DNA from: CAWFPR01 sp963817635
GTDB lineage: Bacteria > Acidobacteriota > Vicinamibacteria > Vicinamibacterales > 2-12-FULL-66-21
Direction of reading: 5' to 3'
DNA: 64,000 nt
Assembly: GCA_963817635.1 (NCBI GenBank)
Contig: CAWFPR010000024.1
Coordinates: 186,001-250,000, forward strand
The position numbers were made by a program, and so were the translations under genes. Under the pieces are notes generated by a model. The model made no database searches, was not told the DNA's origin, and was given only the letters and a program-made list of their open reading frames with translations. Of this stretch, positions 29,201-39,349 are shown one piece after another (position 1 is the first letter of the stretch; each line of letters opens with the position of its first letter).

Positions 29201-29283
29201 GGCTTGAGCTCAGCAGTCAGGGGCTGAAGCACCTGCCTCCAGCCCCTTAATCCTTAAGCCTTGAGCCCTGAGCCCTGAGCCCT
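29187..29283. repeat. Inverted heptamer repeat spanning the 3' ends of two convergent genes
   Basis: GGCTTCA, GGCTTGA, GGCTTGA at 29187-29207 include the transketolase-like stop. Complementary words TTGAGCC, CTGAGCC, CTGAGCC at about 29260-29282 reach the stop of the M14 gene. An inner stem AGGGGCTG / CAGCCCCT lies between. The whole element is a hairpin between convergent genes and is a likely bidirectional terminator. It shares the word family of 4271-4344. Confidence 0.75.
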
Positions 29284-31937
29284 ACTGCGTCCCTCCGCGC
29301 GGCGACGCGTCGGCCGTCGCCAGGTAAATGGCGTTGAACAGCATCGGGAACGTGGCGTGGGTCTGCGCGCGATGCTGCGGGCGCAGGCCGAACAGCACGA
29401 TCCGCCCGGGGTGCATGTCCACCGAGACCACGGCCGCGCGGCCGGTCATCAGTTCCTCACCTTTGAGCCAGCCTGACGCCACGACGTCGCGGTTCGGATA
29501 GCGGGCGACGACCGAGGTCTTCTGCGAATTGAAGCCCTCGACGAGCGTGAAGAACGGGCTGTTGTTGTAGAAGCCGTACGTCTCGGCCGCCATGCCGAAA
29601 CCGACCGGGCTGGTGGTGTCGACTTCGACGCGCACGACCGTGCCGGGCGCGAAGTGTTCATCGCGCGTCAGGCCGCGCTTCGCGTCGCGGACCGGGACGG
29701 GGAAGTTCTCGATCGCGAAGTCGGACGCCGCGCCGAGCGTGATGAGCGTGCCGCCATCCGCGACGAACTTCTTCAGCGCCTCGACGCCCTCGTCGCCGAT
29801 CCCGCCGCGATACTCCGGCCGCACGTTGTTGCCGCTGGCGCCGTTGACGATCGACTGCGGATTCTGATCCGCGAGGATGATCACGTCGAACTTGTCCTTC
29901 AGGCCGCCGGCGCGCATGACGTCGTTGTGGACCGTCGTGAGCGGGAAGCCGTAGTGCTCGAGCACCCAGCGCGTCCAGCCTTCGTCCATGTTGCCGCCGC
30001 CCCAGGGCTGGTACATCGCGAGGCGCGGCGCGCGGATCTTGAGCGCGCCGGGAGTCGCCGCCGGCGCGGCCGCGACCGCCGTAACGTCGAGGCCGAAGGC
30101 CGCGGCCGCATCCTCCATCTGCTTGCGCGAGACGCCGCTCACGGTTGCGCGGGTCGGTTCGAGCGTGACTTTCGCCCCCTGCTTGAAGAGCGCGTTGATG
30201 GCCGCCGCCGCGTCCGGGCCGGCGTAGGCGAACGTGAAGACCGGCCCGCTCCCCGTGATCTTGCCGGCCATCTTCGGCTCGGCGCTGAGCTTCTCCAGCT
30301 TCAGCGTGTCGGGAAGGGCCGATTTCACGAACACGTGATCGACGCCGAGGAGCATCCCGAGCGACCAGGCGGTCACGTCGTAGGGCGGTTCGGGAGGCGA
30401 TGTCGGGCGAGCGCCGGACCTCGGGATAGGTCTGCTTCTCGAGAATGTCCTTCGCGTAGCGCGCGAAGACCTGCGTCATCGGGATGACGAACGTGCCCGC
30501 CGCGTACTTCGTGCCGTCCACCTCGAAGTCGGACGCCGCGCGCGAAACCTCGACGCCGGCCATCTGGAGCTTCTCGACGAGATGCCCCGCCTCGTGGGGG
30601 TCGTGCTGTGTCTGCGACCGGGATGACGATCGCCTTGATGTCGCCCGTCTTCCCGCGCTCGACCGTTTCGCTGTTGACCTCGTAGATCTGCCGCATCAGC
30701 GCTTCGCGGCGATCGGCCACCGTGTCGAGGAGGCCCATCGTCGCGATGAGCTCGTAGTCCACGATGTCGCGCAGCGTCCAGTGTCCGCCCATCCAGGGAC
30801 GCGGGATACTCGGTCCGTGGCGTTGATGTCGGTGGGCGCCGGCAGCGGCCCGCCTGCCGCGCCGCCGCGGCCGCCGCGGCCACGTCCGCCGCCCGCCGGC
30901 GGCGCCTGGCCCGGCACGGCGCGCTGCTGATCGGTCGGCGCCGCGACGCGGACGCTGGCGACCTCGGTGAGCAGGCCCACCTGGTTGTGCCACCAGCCGC
31001 TCCACGCCATCGCGCCCTGCCAGTAGTTCGTGTAGGTGGAGTTGTAGATGATGCCTTCCTTCCCCGCGGCCTCGAGCGCGGCGGCCTGCGACTGCCCGAG
31101 GATGCCGTTCCACCGGTAGATGAGCGGATGGACGTTCTGGTTGATCGGATCGGTCGCCGGCATCACGAAGATGCGCGCGGCGTTGCTCCCCATCTGATGC
31201 TCGTCCAGCCACACGGTCGGGAACCAGTCGCTCCACAGCAGCCGCGCGGTGTACTGGCTCTCCTTCTGCGTGAACATGTACATGTCGCGGTTGTTGTCGT
31301 GGCCGACGTACGGATGGTACAGGTAGGGAATGCTGCTCGTCTCGTAGGGCGTGCCCAGGTTCTTGTTGAACCAGTCGGTGACCATGATCTGGCCGTCGGG
31401 ATTGAGGCTCGGCACGAGCAGGAAGATGACGTTGTCGAGGATCTTCTTCACCTGCGGGGAGTTCTCGGTGGCGAGCCGGTGCACGAGCTCCACGGACATC
31501 TGCGACGCGCCGATTTCCGTCGCGTGAATGCTGCAGGTCACGAGCAGCACCAGCTTGCCGCTGGCGAAGATCTCGTCGCGCTCGGCGTCGGTCGGCGCCC
31601 CGCCCTGGAAATACAGCTTCCGCTGCAGCCCCTTGTAGCGATCGATGTCCTTCAGCGTGTCGGGGGCGCTGATTTCCATCACGACGAACGGATTGCCGTC
31701 GGTCGATTTCCCGAGCTCCCGGAACCGCACGCGATCGCTCGCGCCGGCGACCTGGCGCATGTACTCGACGATCTTGTCCCAGCGTGCGAGCTTGTTGTCC
31801 GAGCCGATCCGGAACCCGAAGAACTGTTCGGGGGTGGCGAGCGCGCCGGGTGCCTGCGCGGTGAGGTGCGGCGCGGCTCCGGCGATGACGAGCGCGGCGG
31901 CGATCGCGGCGAGCGACCGGGTGATGGCGGTACGCAT
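29282..31937 (-). CDS. Secreted M14 family zinc carboxypeptidase (three frameshifts)
   Basis: The restored product has about 884 residues with a signal peptide (residues 1-27). The M14 domain carries the first zinc motif CSIHATEIG (HxxE), a SLNPDGQ loop, YHPYVGHDNNRDMY with the likely third ligand, and the DEHQMGS segment. A Gly/Arg-rich linker (residues about 350-370) and a C-terminal half with a glutamine-amidotransferase-like fold (IILADQNPQ, ALKKFVADGGTLITLG) follow. Frames change at about 30811 (one base missing), 30609 and 30398 (one extra each); all three join plausible protein. Such exported peptidases are common in Acidobacteriota and probably digest peptides. Confidence 0.78.
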
Positions 31938-32008
31938 GCGGACCTTTCAGGCCGACCCTCGGTCGGCGTCTACGACGTCGCCCCTTCCGGAGCGGCGGCC
32001 GGGGTGAA

Positions 32009-35000
32009 TCAGCCTTGTGCAGCTGCCGGGGCGGGCGCGCGTTCGGCCGCGATGACCCGGAAGATGCCCGCGAACAGCTGCCGCATCAGCTCGGGATGTT
32101 CGCCGAGCAGCTCGAACAGGTCGTCGCGATCGATGCGCATCGCGATCCCCTCCTTCTCCACGCGCGCCGAACGGCCGATCGTGCCGCCCGACAGCGCCGA
32201 AAACGAACCGATTGTATCGCCGGCCTGCGCGGTGAGCGGCGCTCCGCCGGCCGGATCGTCGAGCCTCGCCTCGCCCGACAGGACGAGCCACAGCGCGGGC
32301 GGCGCGGATGCCTCGAACAGCACGGCGCCGGCCTTCATGTCGACCGTGCGGGCGATGTCGGCGACGTGGCGCAGTTCATCGGCCGCGATCCGCGAGAACA
32401 CCGGGACGCGCTGCACCGCGATGACCTTCTCGACCGGCAACAGACCCTCCGCCGACAGCTGCACGAGATCGGCGGCCGCGCCGGTGGAACGCACCGGGCC
32501 GCGAGACCGCGTGTCGGCCCCCCCCGCCAGCGTTGCGAACAGGCCGCGCACCAGATCCGTGTTCTCCGCGAGGAGCGTGCCCAGTTCGTCGGTCGCCATC
32601 GCCAGCGTCACGGCGCGCTCGGCGGCGCGGATGCTCTCGTGCATCGCCAGGCCCTGCAGCGCCTCGGTGAAGCCCGGCGCCGCCGGCGCCTCGATCGTGC
32701 GGGGCTCGCTCGAACGCCCGGCCGCCACGAGGCGGCCGTCCACGAGCACGTGAATCGTGTCCGGGATCGCGCCGTCCTGGATCAAGGTGGCGCCGGGGTC
32801 GTGGCCCAGCTGCCGGACGGCCCCGGCGATCCGATACAGTTCGTCCACACTGATCGACGCGAAGAGCGGGAGCAGACGCAGCCGATCGGCGATCTCGGCC
32901 GCCGGCAGCGGCTCGCGCCAGAGTTCCCGCCGGCGCTCCGACGACATCCGCCGCTCGGCCAGCGCCCACGACGCCGCCTCGAACACATACCAGTCGCGCG
33001 CATCCCGGTGCGCCAGCACGTGTTCCAGGTCGTCGGCCAGCGCCCACATCCCGAGGCGGCCGACGACGTCGATAGCCGCGGCGGCGACGACCTGATCGTC
33101 GTCATTGATCAACTGGAGCAGCGTCTCCTCGACGTCGCGAGGCCGGGTGCGGGTGAGCACGTTGCCCCGCCGGACCTTTTCCTCGATCGGCAGATCCTCG
33201 AGGACCGGCATGATGTCCTTGCGCAGGCGCCCGGTGAGGATGTTGTCGAGATATTCCGACGCACTGGCGCGGCTGCGCGGATCGCCGTGCTGCAGCGTCC
33301 ATTCCGCAGCGACGATGTCACGCCACGGGTAGAGCAGCCCGAGCAGGCGGTAGATGCGACCGCGCGTCCGCTGCATCTTCTGCTCGAGGGCGCGCGCCAG
33401 CAGGGACCCTTTGTCGAGTGACGCGCGGCGGTAGAGGTTGTCGTACATCGACAGGTAAGTGAAGTACCGGCGGGCTTCCTTGAGCGCGAGCGCCTCGATC
33501 GGATCGCGCGGATACGTCAGCGCCGCGTCGCTTCGGCGCAGCCGATCGAGTGCCGCCACGGCCTTGTAGCGCAGGAAGCCATCCCGTTCCGACAGGGCCG
33601 CCACGAGCACGTCCACGCTCCTCCCGGACGGGATCTGCGCCAGCGTGGCCGGAATATGGCGGCGGATCCAGGGATCTTCGTCCGGGTCGCGCAGGAAGTG
33701 CGCGAGCGTGTCGATGACGGGCTCCCCGTAGCCGGCGAGGACCGCCCGGGCGCGGCCCTTCAGCTGACGGTGACGGAGCAGAGCGACGAGCGTCGGCACG
33801 AAGATGAATTCCGCCGCGCCCGCGGCCTGCACGCTCTCCATCGCTTCGTTGGCTACCTCCGGCGCCGGGTCGTAGAGAAGCGGCACGAGCAGGAGCCGGA
33901 ATCGCGGGTTGTCGATCTGGCGCAGCGCCGCCGCCACGTCGCGCCGCGCCCGTCGGGCAGTGTCCCGCCCGTCGTTGAGCAGGTCCACCAGCGTCCGCTC
34001 GGCCGCTTCGGCGTCGCCCTCAGACGATGATCCCGCCAGCGCGACCGCCGCGGTCGCGCGGATGCGCGGGTCCGGATCCTTCAGCAGCGGCCGCGCCAGC
34101 ATCGCGGCGTCGTCGCCGCCGATGGTGGCGAGCGCGCTCATCGCAGCGGCGCGCACGCCGGCGTCCTCGTCCGAGATGAGGCGCCTGATGTGCGGCAGCC
34201 ACTGCGTGGCGATGTCGCTCCGGACCGCGCCCAGCGCCCGCAGCGCGCGGCGCCGCACGGCCGGCGACTGGTGATAGAGCAGCAGCGGTGTCACCAGGTT
34301 CCGCTTGTCGAGCGACTCGAGCACGTCGATCGCATAGATCACGCGTCCCGGGTCCGGCTGCGCGAGCTCCTGGACGAGGGTTTCGATGGTGGACAGGTCC
34401 GCGGCGTTCAGGCGCATCTCGGCAGGCGCGAGATCGCGCCGCTCGATGCTCTGGCGAAACGCGGTGAGGTACCCCTTCCGCGCGCGCAGCGACATGTAGA
34501 TCCACAGCGCCGTGACCGTCAGGCTGGCATAACTCAGGCGCTGCCAGTCCAGGTTGAGTCCCCACGGCTTGACCAGCAGCAGGAGGACCAGCGCCCCGAC
34601 GGCCTTGGCTGCGCGATCGACGGTGACGTCGACGAACGACTTCGCCTTGAGCTTGATATCGGCGGCCAGCGGCAGAAACAGGATCTCGCGCGTCGTCTTG
34701 TCTACGGTGTAGCGGAGCGACTGGTCCATCACGCGCGCCAGGCCCGGTGCCCACAGCGCCGCGTTGAGGAGCATGACCACCGCCGTGGACCCCAGACTGA
34801 TCGGGAGCACCATCAGGGCGAAGCCGATGCCGAGGTAGCGGTGAATCTTGCTCGTGAGCCAGACCTGGATGATGAAGCCGATGCTCGACGTCCAGAGTCC
34901 GACCTGCGCGAGAAAGGCCGTGATGGAGTCGGTGGCTCCGGCACCCTTGGCCGCCTGGGCGGCCATGTTGAGCTGCTGCTCGACGATGGCCGCGCCCACG

Positions 35001-35716
35001 GCGGCGAAGCTGATGACCAGGGCGATGATCTTGAGATGCGCCGACGACCGAAGGAGGTCGAACGCCTCGGTGACGCTCACGCCCTTTTCCGTCTTGACCG
35101 AGGCGACCGGATCGGCGTCCACCCGCTCGCGCCCGATGATGAACGCGACCAGGCCCGCAGAGCAGAGCATGAGCACCGCGCTGGGCAGGATCAGGTTCAC
35201 CGACCCGATCTGCCTCGCGTAGGCCGCGAGCGCCGAGCCCGCAATCCCCCCGAGCGGCGCCCCGCCCCCGATGAACCCGAACAGCCGCTTGGCCTGCCGC
35301 GGATCGTAGACGATGTTCGCGAGCGTCCAGAACTGCGAGATCAGCAGCACGCCGAGAATCAACCCGGCAAGATAGAACGCCACCGAGACCCAGGTGGCGT
35401 CGAGGCGGAAGAGGAACCAGAAGGCGAACAGCAGCCCGGACATCCCGATCTGCGTGATCGGCAGCCCCCAGCGCTTCGGCAGCCGGGCCATCAGCCACGC
35501 ATAACCGGTCATCAGGATCCCGATGATGAGCCCGGCCGCGAGCAGCACGTAGGGCAGGTTGTCGGCGCCGAGTTCCGAGATGTACTTCGAACGGGTCAGC
35601 GGCTTGATGGTGTTGTACGCCGTCATCGCGAGGAACGAGTACGCGAACATCAGGAACGCGGTGAGGCTCTCTTCCTTCCGGACGTCCACGATGGGCGACA
35701 GCAGGCGCTGGAGCAT
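32009..35716 (-). CDS. ADP/ATP-translocase-like membrane protein fused to HEAT repeats and two cyclic-nucleotide-binding domains
   Basis: The 1235-residue protein starts at ATG 35716; the frame stays open far upstream only as antisense of the divergent gene. Residues 1-430 have about 11-12 membrane helices of the nucleotide transporter (NTT/AAA, Npt1/Npt2) or MFS type, with LTRSKYISELGADNLPYVLL and DPRQAKRLFGFIGGGAPLGG. Residues about 450-930 are HEAT repeats (AVRRRALRALGA, AGVRAAAMSALATIGG). Two cNMP-binding-like domains end the protein (LFASISVDELYRIAG...; VFSRIAADELRHVAD...GDTIGSFSALSGG). It probably links a transporter-like or sensor membrane core to ligand binding. It is divergent from a paralogue. 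Confidence 0.75.
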   Translation of the reverse strand: MLQRLLSPIVDVRKEESLTAFLMFAYSFLAMTAYNTIKPLTRSKYISELGADNLPYVLLAAGLIIGILMTGYAWLMARLPKRWGLPITQIGMSGLLFAFWFLFRLDATWVSVAFYLAGLILGVLLISQFWTLANIVYDPRQAKRLFGFIGGGAPLGGIAGSALAAYARQIGSVNLILPSAVLMLCSAGLVAFIIGRERVDADPVASVKTEKGVSVTEAFDLLRSSAHLKIIALVISFAAVGAAIVEQQLNMAAQAAKGAGATDSITAFLAQVGLWTSSIGFIIQVWLTSKIHRYLGIGFALMVLPISLGSTAVVMLLNAALWAPGLARVMDQSLRYTVDKTTREILFLPLAADIKLKAKSFVDVTVDRAAKAVGALVLLLLVKPWGLNLDWQRLSYASLTVTALWIYMSLRARKGYLTAFRQSIERRDLAPAEMRLNAADLSTIETLVQELAQPDPGRVIYAIDVLESLDKRNLVTPLLLYHQSPAVRRRALRALGAVRSDIATQWLPHIRRLISDEDAGVRAAAMSALATIGGDDAAMLARPLLKDPDPRIRATAAVALAGSSSEGDAEAAERTLVDLLNDGRDTARRARRDVAAALRQIDNPRFRLLLVPLLYDPAPEVANEAMESVQAAGAAEFIFVPTLVALLRHRQLKGRARAVLAGYGEPVIDTLAHFLRDPDEDPWIRRHIPATLAQIPSGRSVDVLVAALSERDGFLRYKAVAALDRLRRSDAALTYPRDPIEALALKEARRYFTYLSMYDNLYRRASLDKGSLLARALEQKMQRTRGRIYRLLGLLYPWRDIVAAEWTLQHGDPRSRASASEYLDNILTGRLRKDIMPVLEDLPIEEKVRRGNVLTRTRPRDVEETLLQLINDDDQVVAAAAIDVVGRLGMWALADDLEHVLAHRDARDWYVFEAASWALAERRMSSERRRELWREPLPAAEIADRLRLLPLFASISVDELYRIAGAVRQLGHDPGATLIQDGAIPDTIHVLVDGRLVAAGRSSEPRTIEAPAAPGFTEALQGLAMHESIRAAERAVTLAMATDELGTLLAENTDLVRGLFATLAGGADTRSRGPVRSTGAAADLVQLSAEGLLPVEKVIAVQRVPVFSRIAADELRHVADIARTVDMKAGAVLFEASAPPALWLVLSGEARLDDPAGGAPLTAQAGDTIGSFSALSGGTIGRSARVEKEGIAMRIDRDDLFELLGEHPELMRQLFAGIFRVIAAERAPAPAAAQG

Positions 35717-35767
35717 GGGCGCAAGGGTAAGACAAGCGACACCTGAAGTAAACTGCCCCGCAGCCTC

Positions 35768-38545
35768 ATGATGTCGCGGCTCCGGCGGTTCTTCGACGTC
35801 CGATCCGGCGAAGGCCTGCCCGCCCTCCTGGCCTTCCTCTACATCGCCACGGTGGTGGCTGCGTTCCTGCTCGCCAAGGCCGTCCGGACGGGGCTGTTCC
35901 TCGGCGCGTACAGTGCCTACTCGCTCGTCTACGTCTATGCGGTCGTGCCCATCGCGCTGACGGCGTTCGTGCCGGTGCACGCGCGCATCGCGGCCCGGTT
36001 CAGCCAGCCCACCGTCACGATCGGGACGCTGGCGTTCTTCAGCGGCAATGTGCTGCTGTTCTGGGCCGCCTTCCGCTTCTTTCCGTTCGAGGGATTGACG
36101 GCGGTCTTCTTCGTCTGGGTCAACTGTTTCGGGGTCGTCGCGCCGGTCCAGGCCTGGAGCTTCACCCATTCGCTGTTCGACGCGCGCCAGGCCCGGCGGC
36201 TGTTCGGTCTGATCGGCGCCGGCGCGTCGCTCGGGTCCGTCGTGGCCGGGCTGATGGCGATGTTCCTCGTCCGCCCGCTGGGTGGCACCGTGAATCTGCT
36301 GCTGCTGCTCGCCGGACTGATTCTGCTGCCGACCGGAGTGGTCTGGGTCGCGGCCCTCGGGCGGCCGCTCCCCGGGGTCCGCAGGAGCCCCGAGCCCCGT
36401 CCGTTCTCGGGCAGCATGCGCCAGATTGCTGCCAGCCCGTACCTGCGGCTCATTGCGGCTCTGGTCTTTCTCGTCGCCGTCGCCACGCAGTGGACCTCGT
36501 TTCAGTTGCAACTGGTGGCGGACGTGCGGTACCAGGCGAGCGCCGACGCCCTCACGCGCTTCTACGGCACCTTCAGCCTCGGCATCGGCGTCGCCACGTT
36601 TCTCCTGCAACTGCTCGTGACCGGTCCCGCCCTTCGGCGGTTTGGCGTCGCCGTGACGATCATGGCGCTCCCGATCGCGCTCGGGGCCGGCAGCGTGCTC
36701 ATCCTCGCCGTGCCGATCTTCTGGTCCGTGATCGTCACCTCCGGACTCGACCAGGGCCTCCGGTTCTCGATCGACAAGGCCACCTACGAATTGTTGTACC
36801 TGCCGATGCCGCAGACGCTGCGTGTGCCCCTGAAGAACACGATCGACATCGTATTCAGCCGCGTGGCCGACGGTGTGGGCGCCGTGCTGCTGGGGCTGGC
36901 GACGCAGGGGTTCGCGATGCTGCCCGGGCTTGGCCTCGGCCTGCGGGGCACGGCCGCCATCAACGTCGGCGTGATCGGTCTCTGGAGCCTCGCGGCGTGG
37001 CGGCTGCGGCGCGAATATGTCCGGACCATCGGCGACAGCATCCACCGGTATCGCATGGACACCGAGCCGGCGCGCGCGCTCGATCGCTCCGCGCTCGAGG
37101 CGCTGCAGGCGAAGCTGCGATCCGGGGATCCCGCCGAGGTGCGCGCGGCGCTGGATCTGGTCGAGGCCCGCCGCCTCTCGAGCTGGCACGGCGCCGTGCG
37201 CGACCTTCTGACGCATGGGGATGCCGGCGTGCGGCGACGGGCGCTCGCGGTCCTGCGGGCGTCGGGCGACCGCTCGATCCTCCCGCGCGCCACCGCGATG
37301 CTGCACGATCCCGACCTCGGCGTGCGCACCGAGGCGCTGCTCGCCGTCACGCGCGACGGCGCCGCCGATCCCCTCCGCCAGATCGAGGAGCTCGGCCAGT
37401 TCGAGGACTTCTCGATCCGGGCCGCGCTGGCGGCGTTCTTCGCCTCGCCCGGACCGTCCCGGAACGTCGAGGCCGCGCGCGCGATTCTCGAGGCGATGAT
37501 TCGTTCAGCGGGCGAAGCCGGCGTCCCCGATCGCGCCGAAGCCGCGCGCCTCCTGGCCGTGCTGCCGGCCGGCTTCGCCGACCTCGCGCGCACGCTCCTC
37601 GGAGACGAGGACGCCGAGGTCGTCCGTCACGCCCTGCGCTCGGTGCCACCCGAGGACGAGTTGATACCCGACCTCGTCGCCCTGCTGGCGTCCACCGACG
37701 TCCGCGACGAGGCCGCCGCGTCGCTCGCCCGCTTCGGTGAACGGATCCTCCCCGAGATCGAGCGCCGGCTGCACGACCCGGCCGTGCCGATCGAGATCCG
37801 GCGCGAGCTGCCGCTCGTGCTCGTACGCATCGCCACGCCGGCGGCTGAACAGGTGCTCATGTCCAGCCTGCTCCAGGCCGACGCGGCGCTGCGCTATCGC
37901 GTCGTCCGGTCGCTGAACAGGCTGCGGGAGACCAATCCGCATCTCTGGATCGACCCGCGAACGCTCGAGGTCCTGCTCGCCGCCGAGATCGCAGGACATT
38001 TCCGTTCCTACCAGGCGCTCGGCCCGCTCCGTGACCAGCTCGAGCCGGACAGTGCGGCGCTCGCGGCGCTGGGCCATGCGATGGACCGGGAACTGGAACG
38101 GATCTTCCGGCTGATCGCGCTGGCCCATCCGGTCCCCGGGCTGCACGACGCCTACGTCGGCGTGCGGTCGCCGAACGCGCTGGTGCGGGCGAACGCGCTC
38201 GAGTTTCTCGAGAACGTCCTCGCGCCGGACGTACGCCACGTCCTCCTGCCGCTGCTCGACAGCCAGGTGTCCATCGACGAGCGCATCGCGCTGGCGAACC
38301 GGATGATTGGCGCTCCGCTCGAGACGGCGGAGCAGGCGGTGGCGACGCTGCTGGCCAGCGAAGACGCGTGGCTCCGCTCGTGCGCCGTGTATGCCGTCGG
38401 CGCGCTGCAGTTGAGCGAACTCGAGCCGGAGGTCAGGAAGCTCGAGTCCGCGCCGGAACCGCTGCTGCGTGACAGCGTCCAGGCCACCCTGGCGCGGCTC
38501 TCGCCGGAAGCGGAAGACACGAAGCCCGCCTTCGGCCGGTACTGA
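35768..38545 (+). CDS. ADP/ATP-translocase-like membrane protein fused to HEAT repeats (paralogue without cNMP domains)
   Basis: The 925-residue protein has the same N-terminal layout as its divergent neighbour: about 11-12 membrane helices in residues 1-420, with FDARQARRLFGLIGAGASLGS matching the DPRQAKRLFGFIGGGAPLGG motif of the partner, and LDQGLRFSIDKATYELLYLP matching MDQSLRYTVDKTTREILFLP. HEAT repeats fill residues about 440-900 (AGVRRRALAVLRASGD, PLLRDSVQATLARLS). The cNMP-binding domains are absent. The start codons of the two genes are 51 bp apart. A two-subunit complex is likely. Transport of nucleotides is inferred only from family likeness. Confidence 0.75.
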   Translation: MMSRLRRFFDVRSGEGLPALLAFLYIATVVAAFLLAKAVRTGLFLGAYSAYSLVYVYAVVPIALTAFVPVHARIAARFSQPTVTIGTLAFFSGNVLLFWAAFRFFPFEGLTAVFFVWVNCFGVVAPVQAWSFTHSLFDARQARRLFGLIGAGASLGSVVAGLMAMFLVRPLGGTVNLLLLLAGLILLPTGVVWVAALGRPLPGVRRSPEPRPFSGSMRQIAASPYLRLIAALVFLVAVATQWTSFQLQLVADVRYQASADALTRFYGTFSLGIGVATFLLQLLVTGPALRRFGVAVTIMALPIALGAGSVLILAVPIFWSVIVTSGLDQGLRFSIDKATYELLYLPMPQTLRVPLKNTIDIVFSRVADGVGAVLLGLATQGFAMLPGLGLGLRGTAAINVGVIGLWSLAAWRLRREYVRTIGDSIHRYRMDTEPARALDRSALEALQAKLRSGDPAEVRAALDLVEARRLSSWHGAVRDLLTHGDAGVRRRALAVLRASGDRSILPRATAMLHDPDLGVRTEALLAVTRDGAADPLRQIEELGQFEDFSIRAALAAFFASPGPSRNVEAARAILEAMIRSAGEAGVPDRAEAARLLAVLPAGFADLARTLLGDEDAEVVRHALRSVPPEDELIPDLVALLASTDVRDEAAASLARFGERILPEIERRLHDPAVPIEIRRELPLVLVRIATPAAEQVLMSSLLQADAALRYRVVRSLNRLRETNPHLWIDPRTLEVLLAAEIAGHFRSYQALGPLRDQLEPDSAALAALGHAMDRELERIFRLIALAHPVPGLHDAYVGVRSPNALVRANALEFLENVLAPDVRHVLLPLLDSQVSIDERIALANRMIGAPLETAEQAVATLLASEDAWLRSCAVYAVGALQLSELEPEVRKLESAPEPLLRDSVQATLARLSPEAEDTKPAFGRY

Positions 38546-38554
38546 GCCGGGGCG

Positions 38555-39322
38555 CTATTCCGGCGGCGTGGGGGCCAGCACGCGCTTGTGCTCGCTGGCG
38601 CGCTCCAGGCGTTCGATCCGCATGGCCAGCGCCGGGGAAACGGCATCGGGCCCTTCCGTCAGGTACTTCTCCAGGTCCGCGTAGGTGAACCCCATCTCGT
38701 GCTCGTCGGTCTGGCCCAGCCACAGCCCCGCGCTCGGCGCCTTCGTGAGGATCGGCTCCGGCACGTCCAGCTCGCGCGCCAGTTCCTGCACGTCGCTCTT
38801 GAGCAGCCGTCCGATCGGCAGCAGGTCCACCCCGCCGTCGCCATACTTGGTGAAGTAACCGATGGTCAGCTCGCTGCGGTTTCCGGTGCCGGCGACGAGG
38901 TAGTTCAGGGTGTTGGCCACGTAGTAGAGCGTGGTCATGCGCAGGCGCGGCTTTACGTTGGCCAGCGGTAGCCGGGAGCGCGGATCCGAGGCATCAGCCG
39001 CCGAGGTCACGCCGCCCGGGCCCGGTGCGGCGACGGCGCTCGTCAATGCCGACGACAGCCGATCGTAGCTCGGCGCGAGGTCCACGCGTGCCGTCGGCAC
39101 GCCGAAGTGATCCGCCACCAGCCTCGCATCCGCTTCGTCCTGCGGATCGCTGTGGCACGGCATGATGACGCCCATGACCTGTCCATCGGTGGCGATCTGT
39201 GCCAGCCGGACGACGACCGCCGAATCGATGCCGCCGCTCAGGCCGACGACGATTCCCTGTGCCCCGGCAATCGCGACGCGCTGACGAATCCACCGGGGGA
39301 GTTCCTCGGGACGAGTGCTCAT
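38555..39322 (-). CDS. nadE: NH3-dependent NAD+ synthetase
   Basis: The 255-residue protein makes NAD+ from deamido-NAD+, ATP and ammonia. The PP-loop VGLSGGIDSAVVVRL is at residues 27-41. NYLVAGTGNRSE, GYFTKYGDGGVDLLPI and KAPSAGLW follow the family pattern. No glutaminase domain is present, so ammonia is the nitrogen donor. The length fits the single-domain class. It is last of four minus-strand genes (M1 peptidase, membrane protein, HD-GYP regulator, nadE) and converges with the HEAT transporter-like gene 9 bp away. Confidence 0.9.
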   Translation of the reverse strand: MSTRPEELPRWIRQRVAIAGAQGIVVGLSGGIDSAVVVRLAQIATDGQVMGVIMPCHSDPQDEADARLVADHFGVPTARVDLAPSYDRLSSALTSAVAAPGPGGVTSAADASDPRSRLPLANVKPRLRMTTLYYVANTLNYLVAGTGNRSELTIGYFTKYGDGGVDLLPIGRLLKSDVQELARELDVPEPILTKAPSAGLWLGQTDEHEMGFTYADLEKYLTEGPDAVSPALAMRIERLERASEHKRVLAPTPPE

Positions 39323-39349
39323 GTGCCTCCGACTCCTGTGCGCCGCCCG

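Noticed and set aside
35717..37306. Minus-strand extension of the HEAT/cNMP protein by 530 residues
   Set aside because: It is antisense to the divergent HEAT gene, of Arg/Gln/His-rich shadow composition; the true start at 35716 begins at the first membrane segment.
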